Notes under the pieces: model-generated
Database searches by the model: none
Told to the model about the DNA's origin: nothing
Seen by the model: only the letters and a program-made list of their open reading frames with translations
Program-made: the position numbers and the translations under genes
Origin: Neonectria sp. B-13
Lineage: Eukaryota > Ascomycota > Sordariomycetes > Hypocreales > Nectriaceae
DNA: 64,000 nt
NCBI GenBank assembly: GCA_002682825.1
Contig: NOKP01000017.1
Location: 124,001 to 188,000 of the forward strand
Direction of reading: 5' to 3'
Shown: in pieces, positions 55,210 through 64,000 of the stretch
How positions within the stretch are numbered: position 1 is the first letter of the stretch
Layout: each line of letters starts with the position of its first letter

Positions 55210-58200
55210 ATGGCCCAACCCCAGCCCCCGGGGTCTCCTGTTGGGAGCTACAATACCTATGTCGACAGCACAACCGGCACCCCGCCCCCTCTTGGCAAGG
55301 CTTCTGATGGAGATGGCAAAGTCAATCACGATGGTGTTCCTTCTCACAAGTCTGCTGCCGAGAACTCGAGTGCAGACACCAATGAATCGGCCGACGACGA
55401 TGGAAACGATACGGAGATGGAGCGTCGGCAGTCTCTCGTTCAGACTCTCGCCCGACAGTACACCAACCATTCGCTTGGCAGAGTCCCTACGCAATCGCCG
55501 TTTGAGAGCAACGACCCGGACTCTCCATTGAACCCGCTGAGTGAAAAGTTCAACGCTCGTGCATGGGCAAAGTCTCTCGCCCACATGGTGGACAAGCAAG
55601 GTGCTGGCTTTCGTCGCACAGGACTCTGCTTCCAGAACATGAACGTGTTTGGGTACGGCGCCGAGACCGACTATCAGAAAGACGTCGGCAACGTTTGGCT
55701 TGAGGTTCCCAGCTTGATGCGCAAGGCCATGAAGACCGAGAGCAAGAGACGCATCGACATCCTCGACAACTTCGACGGCATCGTTCGGTCTGGTGAGATG
55801 CTCGTCGTTCTCGGCCCTCCTGGAGCTGGATGCTCGACCTTCCTCAAGACTATCTCTGGCGAAACCAACGGCATCTACGTCGATGACGCGACATACTTCA
55901 ACTACCAGGGCGTGAGCGCAGAGGAGATGCACCACCAGCACAAGGGTGAGGCTATCTACACGGCCGAAGTCGACGTTCATTTCCCCATGCTTCCCGTCGG
56001 CGAGACCCTCACCTTTGCGTCTCGTGCGAGATGTCCCCGAACTCTGCCCCCTGGTGTCACCGCCACTGAGTTCTGTGATCACATGCGAGATGTTGTCATG
56101 GCCATGTACGGCATCAGCCACACTGTGAACACACGTGTGGGCAACGAGTATGTTCGTGGTGTCTCCGGCGGCGAGAGGAAGCGTGTGACTATCGCTGAAG
56201 CCACTCTCTCCACCGCGCCCTTCCAATGCTGGGACAACTCCACCCGAGGCCTCGACTCTGCCAACGCCATTGAATTCTGCAAGACTTTGAGGCTGCAGTC
56301 CGAGCTGTTCGGCCAGACCTGTGCCGTGTCTATCTACCAGGCCCCTCAGAGCGCCTACGACCTGTTCGACAAGGCTCTCGTCTTGTACGAAGGCCGCCAG
56401 ATCTTCTTCGGCCCCGCAGACAAGGCCCGCGAATACTTCATCAACCTTGGCTTCGAGTGCCCGGCCCGTCAGACAACGCCTGATTTCCTCACCTCGATGA
56501 CGGCCCCCTCTGAGCGCGTCATCCGACCCGGCTTCGAAGGCCGCGCCCCGCGAACGCCCGACGAGTTTGCTTTGTGCTGGAAGCAGAGCGCCGAGTACAA
56601 AGCTCTCCAGGAGGAGATCGAGGACTACAAGCACGCGCACCCCGTCAACGGATCCGACGCCGACGCCTTCCGCGAGCACAAGATGTCGACCCAAGCCCGA
56701 GGCCAACGTCTCAAGTCGCCCTTTACTCTTTCGTATGGCCAGCAGATCATGCTTTGCCTCTGGCGAGGTTGGAAACGCCTGCTTGGAGATCCCAGCCTCA
56801 CCATTACCATGCTTGTAGCCAACTCTGCACTGGCACTGATCATCTCGTCTCTCTTTTACAACATGGATGAAACCACAGCGAGTTTCTACAACCGTAGCGC
56901 CGTCTTGTTCGTTGCCATCTTGTCCAACGCCTTTGCTAGTGCCCTCGAAATCTTGACGCAGTATGCTCAACGTTCAATTGTGGAAAAACATGTCCGCTAC
57001 GCCTTCTATCATCCATCTGCCGAAGCCTTTTCGTCCATTATGGTCGACATGCCTTACAAGATCTTGAACACCATCTTTTACAATCTGATCATGTATTTTA
57101 TGTCGAACCTCAACCGCGAGCCTGGAAACTTCTTCTTCTTCCTGCTTGTTACGTTCCTTATGGTGTTGGCCATGTCGGGTATCTTTCGCACAATGTAAGT
57201 TGCTGTCTATCAAAGCCATCTATCAGGCCATGCTAACAACATCCAGTGCATCCGTCTCCCGGACCTTATCCCAGGCAATGGTTCCCGCATCTATCCTCAT
57301 TCTGGCCCTGGTAATCTTCACTGGTTTCGTGATCCCAGTCGACTACATGCTTGGATGGTGCCGCTGGATCAACTACATCGACCCCGTCGGATACGGGTTC
57401 GAAGCCCTGATGATCAACGAGTTTCATAATCGCAACTTCACCTGTGCCTCATTTGTCCCTAGCCCAGCCATCCCTGGCTACGAGGATGTCGGGTCCGACA
57501 ACCGCGCTTGCAACGCTGTCGGCGCTGTGACAGGTGTAGCCACTGTCAACGGAGACGACTACATCAACTTGGCATACAAGTACTATGCCAGTCACAAGTG
57601 GCGCAACGTCGGTATCCTCATTGGTTTCGTCATCTTCTTCCATTTCACCTACATCGTCGCCACCGAGTTAATCTCCGCCAAGAAGTCCAAGGGCGAGGTC
57701 CTCATCTTCCGCCGTGGAAATCTGCCCGCTGCCTCAAAGATCACCAGCGACGTTGAAACATCCGTGTCTAGGCCCATCGCGATGGCAGAGAAGACTAGTG
57801 GAAATAGCAGTGATGATGGTATCATTCAGGGCTCAACTAGCGTTTTCCACTGGAACGATGTTTGCTACGATATCAAGATCAAGAACGAACCGCGGCGAAT
57901 CCTGGACCACGTTGATGGCTGGGTCAAGCCTGGAACACTCACTGCTCTCATGGGAGTCTCTGGAGCTGGAAAGACCACACTGCTAGACTGTCTCGCTGAT
58001 CGTGTCTCGATGGGTGTCATCACCGGCGAGATGCTAGTCGACGGGAAGATTCGCGATGCCTCGTTCCAACGCAAGACCGGTTACGTTCAGCAGCAGGATC
58101 TCCACCTTGAGACAAGTACAGTCCGCGAAGCCTTGGCTTTTAGCGCTCTTCTTCGCCAGCCTGCTACAACCCCGAAAGCTGAAAAGCTGGCCTACGTCGA

Positions 58201-59770
58201 TGAAGTCATCAAGCTCCTCGATATGGAAGAGTATGCCGACGCTGTGGTGGGAGTTCTGGGCGAGGGTCTCAATGTTGAACAGCGAAAGCGCCTTACCATT
58301 GGCGTCGAGCTAGCTGCCAAGCCTCCTCTTCTTCTGTTTGTGGATGAACCTACTTCTGGTCTTGACTCGCAGACATCTTGGGCTATTCTCGACCTCCTCG
58401 AAAAATTATCTAAGGCCGGCCAATCCATTCTCTGCACTATCCATCAGCCCTCCGCTATGCTGTTCCAGCGATTCGACCGCCTCCTGTTTCTCGCAAAGGG
58501 AGGTCGCACCGTTTACTTCGGCGACATCGGACAGAATTCGGAGACTCTTGTATCCTATTTTGAGAGACACGGCGCTCCTAGCTGTCCCGCTGATGAGAAC
58601 CCTGCGGAATGGATGCTCGGAGCTATTGGCGCCGCCCCCGGATCTTCCACCGAGTCTGATTGGCATCAGGTCTGGCGTGAGAGTTCCGAATATCAGAGTG
58701 TGCAGACAGAACTTCAACGCCTCAAGACTGAAGCACCGGCCAACGACACATCAGACCATGCTGTTGCTAACTCGTACCGCGAGTTTGCGACTCCTCTGTG
58801 GGACCAACTGTTCATCGTGACTCGCCGTGTCTTTGAGCAATACTGGAGGACTCCTTCGTACCTCTACTCGAAATTTATTCTTTGCTGCTCTGTCGCCCTG
58901 TTTATCGGTCTTGTCTTCCTCAACGCTCCTCTGAGTATTCAAGGAATGCAGAATCAGATGTTTGCCATCTTCAACATTCTCACCATCTTCGGCCAATTAG
59001 TCCAGCAGCAAATGCCTCATTTCGTTACTCAACGGTCGCTATATGAAGTTCGAGAACGCCCGTCAAAGACATACAGCTGGAAAATCTTTATGCTCTCACA
59101 GATCATTACCGAAATCCCATGGAATTCTCTCATGTCGGTCTTCATGTTCGTGTGTGTCTACTATCCGGTCGGACTCAACAACAACGCCGCCGATGCTGGA
59201 CAGACTGTCGAGCGTGGTGCCCTTATGTGGCTTCTGTTCTGGCAGTTTTTGGTCTTCACCTGCACCTTCGCCCATGTCTGTATCGCTATCACGGACACAG
59301 CTGAAGCAGGCGGAAACTTGGCCAACATTCTTTTCATGCTCTGTCTTCTCTTCTGCGGTGTGCTAGCGTCCCCGGATGACATGCCTGGATTCTGGATCTT
59401 CCTGTATCGGGTATCCCCCTTTACTTACCTCGTCTCTGCAATGCTATCAACAGGTCTTGCAAACACCTCAGTCACATGCTCCAGCAACGAACTCATCAAA
59501 TTCCAGCCCCCCAGTGGTCAGACATGTGGAGAATACATGCAAAGCTACATGAACATGACTGGCGGTTACCTGAAGGATGCTGAGAGCACCACGAGCTGCA
59601 GCTTCTGCCCGATTTCCAGCACCAACACGTTTTTGACTAGCGTGAGTGCCAGCTTCGACAACAGATGGCGGGATTTTGGCATCGGCATGGTGTACATCAT
59701 CTTTAACATTTTTGCCGCTTTGGCTCTCTACTGGCTTGTTCGCATGCCCAAGGGCAAGAAGAAGCAGTAG
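55210..59770 (+). CDS. PDR-type ABC transporter, full length (ABCG)
   Basis: Two exons, 55210-57194 and 57247-59770 (52-base intron), give 1502 residues, the normal PDR length. Layout is (NBD-TMD) twice. The first nucleotide-binding domain has the PDR-typical Walker A with Cys for Lys ([10 protein letters not shown]), signature VSGGERKR and a Walker B ending in Asn ([11 protein letters not shown]). The second has a normal Walker A ([10 protein letters not shown]) and [14 protein letters not shown], but a degenerate signature ([10 protein letters not shown]). This is the classical asymmetric pattern in which only one composite ATP site is competent. About six membrane segments follow each domain. 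Role: ATP-driven efflux of hydrophobic toxicants, azoles or plant defence compounds at the plasma membrane. No regulator adjoins it. Confidence 0.96.
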
Positions 59771-60359
59771 ACAATTATAGAGGTGGATGGTCTAGATCAC
59801 TCTAGATGGATGTTACTAGAAAGGCTTTCGAGCGGGAAGTAAAATCACAGCCTGGGGGGTAATGGCAGGTGGATCACCAGTTTTTCATTTGTAATTTGAG
59901 TAGATAGATTAGATTCACGGGTAACAAAACAGAGTATGGCATTTCTCGACCATCTTTCTGTCTCTAGACGCGATATATGATTAGTGGGAACCAGACTTGC
60001 AATATATCAACTAGGAGCTAATGGGTACCGGTAACTTGAGGTGGGACTGAGACGAGAAAATTGATGACGTTGACAACGACAAAGGAGGAAATTGTTGGGT
60101 GAACCTAATGTAAGCCAATTATGCTCGACTTAGCTGAACACATCATTTATTCATATGACCGGCATCCTGATGGCCTCAACCGTTTGTCAGGTGATGATAT
60201 CCCACGCTGAGTCTGCAAATCTGGTGAATATTAAGCTCCGGAAGTTGTCAATCCGTCTCTGCTAATTCCATGTATACACTTGCAGGCGAGGTAAGATTGG
60301 GGAGTAGCCCATAACCTCCTTGATTCCTTAAAGTCGTCAAAGTAGTTCAATACAAAGCG
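59771..60359. other. Intergenic region
   Basis: 3' region of the ABC transporter gene and upstream of a small gene. No other feature seen. Confidence 0.45.
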
Positions 60360-60840
60360 ATGGATACAATTCCTCTCTCTATTTCAGTCAAACATCAAAG
60401 GCGGCTGAAAGGCATGGACGCAATGGGCTGGTTACGATATTTGGAAAACGAGATCCTTCCGCGTTGGGGTTCGCTGGGGCGGGAAAGATACCCACTGACG
60501 TGTGGGCCTTTGATGTCGAGACTCAAGCATGGAGCGCTTGAGGTTAGTACCAAAGACGGCCTTCCGCCAGCAAAGGGATGGTTTGATGTAGAAACTGAAG
60601 CAGGTAAGCGGAGACGCAATATTTGTTCACATTGGTCTTGCAGACGACAACTCTGGACTCGGAGATATGTGGAAGCTAGACATCAAAGATCAGATGGGAC
60701 AAGCCTCAGCTTTTTACAGATTTGAGTTGAATGCACTCGGTGCATTTTGGAGTAGGCATGGGTGCTTGCTAGACAAGTACTGTGGCTATGACAAGTATCA
60801 TTCCTCCATTTCTTTCGTCATCTCGTCCCTTCAGAGTTAG
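60360..60840 (+). CDS. Small hypothetical protein, 146 aa
   Basis: Two exons, 60360-60603 and 60644-60840, joined over a 40-base intron with a normal GTAAGC donor and CAG acceptor. The joined frame continues cleanly (ADDNSGLGDMWKLDIKD, then ASAFYRFELNALGAFWSRHG, to the stop at 60838-60840). Unspliced, the frame ends at 60725. No domain is recognised: no signal peptide, no membrane segment, and three cysteines near the C-terminus region. A 40-base intron is at the low end for fungi. It could instead be a decayed or spurious gene; the reading frame on both sides of the intron is the main support. It is convergent with the aminotransferase gene and 23 bases from its stop. Confidence 0.4.
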
Positions 60841-60863
60841 TTCCCGTAGTTTGCGCTTGAAGT

Positions 60864-61970
60864 TCAGGCGCTCTCATCCCTGAGTGCTTTCGAGATGGCC
60901 TCCATCCCAGCTTGAAGCTCTGCCCTAGTTGGCCATCCAAACCCTAGACGAAAGTAGGTGTCGGGCATCTCAAACCAATGTCCCGGCCCGAGATACGTAC
61001 GATACTTTGTCAACAGTCTTTCGTAGAATGCAGCAGTTCCGCCGGCGGGTTCCTTCTTCATCTTAGGAAAGCAAACTACACCGCCCTTGGGCTTAACCCA
61101 TTCCAACAGATCTTCCTTCTCGATCCACGAGGCAACCATCTCCAGTCGAACTCTCATTTCCTCGCAAGTCCATTCCAAAATGGAGCTCTTGCGTGACAGA
61201 ACCTGCTCGGCAATGTACTCATCAATAACGCTGCCGCTGATGCTGATCTGCTCCTTGGCTGCGAGGAACGTGTTCTGTAGGCTCTTGTTCTGAGTAATGA
61301 CCCATCCCAGGCGAATTCCAGGGATTCCAAACGACTTAGACATGGAGCAGACGCTGAGAACATGGTCACTGAGAGACGCGGCAATTGGTAGCTGAGATCC
61401 GTAATGGACGTCGCGATAGGTCTCGTCGACCAGGAGCAGGCAGTTATTTTCCTTGGTGATGGCAATAAGCCGGTCCAAGGTGTCTCTGGTCATGACTGTG
61501 CCGGTAGGGTTGTGAGGACAGGTCACAGAGACGATTTTGGTGTTGGGCTGTATAGCGGCCTCGATGAAGGAGAGGTCTGGCTGGAAACCGGACTCAAACT
61601 GGAGGTCAACGTAGGTGATTTTGCATCCAATGGCCTTTGGGGTTTCGAGGTTGGTTGCATAGTTGGGTCGGACGACGACGAGGTGGTCATCTGGGGTCAA
61701 TTGCGAGGTCGAAATAATGAAGAGCGCGCAAGCCGCACCCGACGTGATGAGGACATCATCTTTATCCAGACCTGAATCCCCCACGATCAGGTTTCGCAGC
61801 TGGGAGCTTCCTCGATGCTCGTTGTAGAGAAGGGTGAGGTTCGGAATCTGAATGTCAAGAGACTCGAGGGTCTGGTCTGTGACGGAGCTTTCGGAGAGGT
61901 TGTTCTTGATCTTGTCGTAGCCGTACTCCTCTGGCGACTCGATCTCGATTGGCATCCGAGCGTACTTCAT
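60864..61970 (-). CDS. PLP-dependent aminotransferase, class I/II
   Basis: Single exon, 368 residues from the ATG at 61970 (MKYARMPIEIESPEEYGYDK). The frame is open upstream to 62057 but without an ATG. Motifs: VLITSGAACALFIISTSQL, CPHNPTGTVM (substrate and PLP phosphate contacts), LLLVDETYRDVHYG (Asp to the pyridine nitrogen, Tyr to O3'), CSMSKSFGIPGIRLGWV (Schiff-base Lys), and YFRLGFGWPT with the carboxylate-binding Arg. The enzyme would move an amino group from an amino acid to a keto acid; substrate not fixed. It shares build with the aminotransferase at 62660-63923, transcribed the other way, and the pair probably arose by inverted duplication. Cytosolic. Confidence 0.9.
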   Translation of the reverse strand: MKYARMPIEIESPEEYGYDKIKNNLSESSVTDQTLESLDIQIPNLTLLYNEHRGSSQLRNLIVGDSGLDKDDVLITSGAACALFIISTSQLTPDDHLVVVRPNYATNLETPKAIGCKITYVDLQFESGFQPDLSFIEAAIQPNTKIVSVTCPHNPTGTVMTRDTLDRLIAITKENNCLLLVDETYRDVHYGSQLPIAASLSDHVLSVCSMSKSFGIPGIRLGWVITQNKSLQNTFLAAKEQISISGSVIDEYIAEQVLSRKSSILEWTCEEMRVRLEMVASWIEKEDLLEWVKPKGGVVCFPKMKKEPAGGTAAFYERLLTKYRTYLGPGHWFEMPDTYFRLGFGWPTRAELQAGMEAISKALRDESA

Positions 61971-62067
61971 CTTAGAGGCTTGTGTTGTAGGTTGAAATGA
62001 ATCAATTTGATGGAAACTGTCAGTCAAGATTCCGTTCTGTTTAAGATTGAAGCCCAAGGAAGCCGAC

Positions 62068-62089
62068 AGTCCGATAATATGGTCGGACT
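62068..62089. promoter_or_regulatory. 22-bp palindrome AGTCCGA-N8-TCGGACT
   Basis: AGTCCGA (62068-62074) and TCGGACT (62083-62089) are perfect inverted arms with an 8-base spacer. Inside is CCG-N10-CGG, an everted pair of the triplets bound by Zn2Cys6 dimers. It directly adjoins the TATA box of the left aminotransferase gene, at about the transcription start. Operator role is inference. Confidence 0.5.
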
Positions 62090-62095
62090 TTATAG
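62089..62095 (-). promoter_or_regulatory. TATA box for left aminotransferase gene
   Basis: On the minus strand CTATAAA lies about 120 bases before the ATG at 61970. Confidence 0.5.
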
Positions 62096-62659
62096 ATTCG
62101 GCAGTCCCTCAAACGGATACCCACGGCAGATGGCGGCTTGTTCCTAGCGACGCATCTAACCCCGCATCACGGAGCATTGCTGCAGATTTTCAGTCATCAA
62201 TCCATCATCAGCTGTCATAGTACCTATGGTACAGCTGAAATAGTTCATTTCTACGTCCAGTCCTCTACGTGAAAGCGTCGCGACTCCATCCCTATCAGTA
62301 TTCGGCTCCAGCTTCCGTCCCAGAAGAGCGCTTCGACCTTCCCTCCCAGACCTCGGAGTCTCCTTCCCCAACCGCTCGTTTCTCTCGGAACTGCTTCCCT
62401 TCAAGTCTACAACAAATTATGGGGCTGCGCCTTTCACGACGCCCAGTGGGTCGAGGAGAGGCCGAGATGTTGGAACCTCGACAGTTGAGCCGATAAGGTC
62501 ACAAAGGGCGAAGGTAAATGTATGGTTTCCTTCTCAAGCTCAAGTATTTAATCTCCAATGGTAACGACATTTCTTTTCCGATCAACCTCGTCTTGGCATC
62601 TACACCATCCACTACCTATCTCACTGCATCTCTATATCACTCCCCATACATCACACATC

Positions 62660-63923
62660 ATGGTTCGCCTCCCTCAATTTGATGTCGAGAGATGGATGGA
62701 CGAGTACGAAGTCACACCTGGCATTCTGAACACCGCAGAGACCTGTGTCGCCTCCGTCTCCATTAACGACCTCGTTGGCCTCTCCTTGGAAAAGACGTCG
62801 TCGAACCCTATCGACTTCTCCACAAAGCTCTTATACGGTCCCATTCGCGGTTCAACTCCGCTCCGCCAAAGAGTTGCTGGGCTTTACAACGAGGGACCAT
62901 CAGGAACTACACCCGCAAATTTGAATGCAGATGACATTCTCATCACTCAGGGTGCCATTGGTGCCAACTTCCTCGCACTTTACACGCTCATCGGTCCAGG
63001 GGACCATGTCATTTGCGTCTACCCAACCTATCAACAACTCTACAGCGTCCCCGAAAGCAATGGTGCCGAGGTTTCGCTATGGAAGCTGAGTGCAGACAAC
63101 GGCTTCGTGCCGGATGTCAGTGCTCTTGAGGGACTTGTCAAGTCCAACACAAAGGTATGTGTTTGCTTCTACTCCCTTGACCGGCTCGACCACACGCTGA
63201 CTCACATAGATGATCATCCTCAACAACCCAAACAACCCTACGGGAGCCCCCATTCCAGTTGAGGTCCTGACCAAGATTGTCGAGTTTGCCAAGGCGCGGG
63301 ATATCATTGTCTTCTCTGACGAAGTATATCGGCCCTTGTTTCACGAGCTGTACCAGCCTGGCTATGTGGCTCCTCCCTCTGTTGCCGCGTTGGGCTATGA
63401 GAGAACTGTCATCACGGGCTCCATGTCGAAGGCATTTGCTCTCGCAGGCATCCGCGTCGGGTGGGTTGCTTCCAAAGACAAAGGCATCATTGAGGCCCTA
63501 GCATCGGCACGCGACTACACGTCCATCAGTGTCTCTCAGATTGATGACCAACTGGCGTCCTATGCCTTGTCTCCGTCGGTGCTGGGACCTCTCCTTGAGC
63601 GAAATGTCGGCATGGCGAGAGCTAATGTGTCGCTGTTGGAGACATTTGTCAATGACCACAAGAATGTTTGCTCGTGGGTCAAGCCAACCGCCGGGACAAC
63701 TGCATTTGTGCGGTTTTCTGTTCGAGGGCAGCCTGTTGATGACGTTCGCTTTTGCCAAGATTTGCTTGTGGCGACCAAGGTGTTTGTTGTCCCAGGCTCA
63801 AGATGCTTTGGAGGCGGGGAAGACTTCAAGGGCTACGTTCGATTCGGCTACGTGTGCGACGCCGATGTGTTGAAGGAGGCTTTGGAGAAACTGAGCATGT
63901 ATGTTAAGAGCCACTTGATCTGA
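62660..63923 (+). CDS. PLP-dependent aminotransferase, class I/II (second copy)
   Basis: Two exons, 62660-63154 and 63210-63923 (55-base intron), give 402 residues. Motifs: LLYGPIRGSTPLRQRVAGLY, ILITQGAIGANFLALYTLIG, LNNPNNPTGAPI, IIVFSDEVYRPLFHEL (PLP Asp and Tyr), TGSMSKAFALAGIRVGWV (Schiff-base Lys), and GYVRFGYVCDADVL with the C-terminal carboxylate-binding Arg. It has the same domain order as the left neighbour, but the left gene is intronless and the sequences differ clearly. The aminotransferase/promoter/aminotransferase layout suggests shared control. A link to amino-acid-derived secondary metabolism, or to breakdown of an unusual amino acid, is possible but not shown. Confidence 0.92.
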
Positions 63924-64000
63924 ACTGGCATAAAATAAACCCATGCACATTGCTGCTCAGGGTGGGAGTCTATAACGAGGCCGAGTGAATCTGCAGTAAA

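Larger units (their letters stand above)
61971..62659. other. Bidirectional promoter between two aminotransferase genes
   Basis: 690 bases with no gene. It contains a 22-base palindrome (62068-62089) and a TATA box for the left gene (62089-62095, minus strand). For the right gene there is a TATTTAA word at 62545-62551. Confidence 0.6.

Noticed and set aside
55006..56970. Very long minus-strand open frame (654 codons) inside the ABC transporter gene
   Set aside because: It is the complement of a strongly biased coding exon; its translation shows no domain while the plus strand is a clear PDR transporter.

Overview
The window is nuclear DNA of a filamentous ascomycete (Pezizomycotina). The content looks most like a Sordariomycete of the Fusarium/Nectria type; this is inferred from gene content, not proven. 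Supporting signs are short GT-AG introns of about 40-75 bases with CTAAC-like branch sites, Zn2Cys6 regulators beside transporters, PDR-type ABC and MFS transporters, small secreted proteins, and AT-rich islands. There are no bacterial-type operons. The gene content (monooxygenases, permeases, regulators, relics, few housekeeping genes) points to an accessory or subtelomere-like region.

Layout. 0-3.7 kb: an orphan C-terminal piece of chorismate synthase, an AT-rich island that looks RIP-degraded, and one unknown protein gene. 3.7-10.9 kb: a flavin Baeyer-Villiger-type monooxygenase, an UNC93-like MFS protein and an NtaA/DszA-type FMN monooxygenase, all on the + strand and plausibly one catabolic or detoxifying group. 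11-16.1 kb: a graveyard with a copper amine oxidase pseudogene (internal deletion, stop right after the cofactor tyrosine), an NmrA-like reductase gene that still looks intact, and an amino-acid permease relic. 16.1-24 kb: a Zn2Cys6 regulator divergent from an MFS transporter, a DUF3237 protein and an acetamidase-type amidase. 25.6-26.1 kb: a small secreted cysteine protein.

26.5-38.9 kb is the most interesting block: a stand-alone histidinol-dehydrogenase-family enzyme, an SDR dehydrogenase, an MFS anion/sugar-type transporter, a BBE-type FAD oxidase, and a regulator with two C2H2 fingers plus a Zn2Cys6 cluster. HisD-family enzyme + SDR + MFS importer is the same set of protein types used by bacteria to take up and oxidise the C3 sulfonate DHPS, so a polyol or sulfonate catabolic cluster is a testable idea.

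39-50 kb: a zinc-ribbon-like unknown protein, a secreted histidine-phosphatase-fold protein with an altered active site, a Zn2Cys6 regulator, a sugar MFS transporter and a secreted DUF4185 beta-propeller protein. 50-55 kb is mostly gene-free apart from a secreted But2-like protein. 55-64 kb: a full-length PDR ABC transporter, a small unknown gene, and two class I/II aminotransferases that diverge from a shared 690-base promoter carrying a 22-base palindrome.

Exon boundaries were placed by reading frame and family conservation. Those marked as uncertain need RNA evidence.
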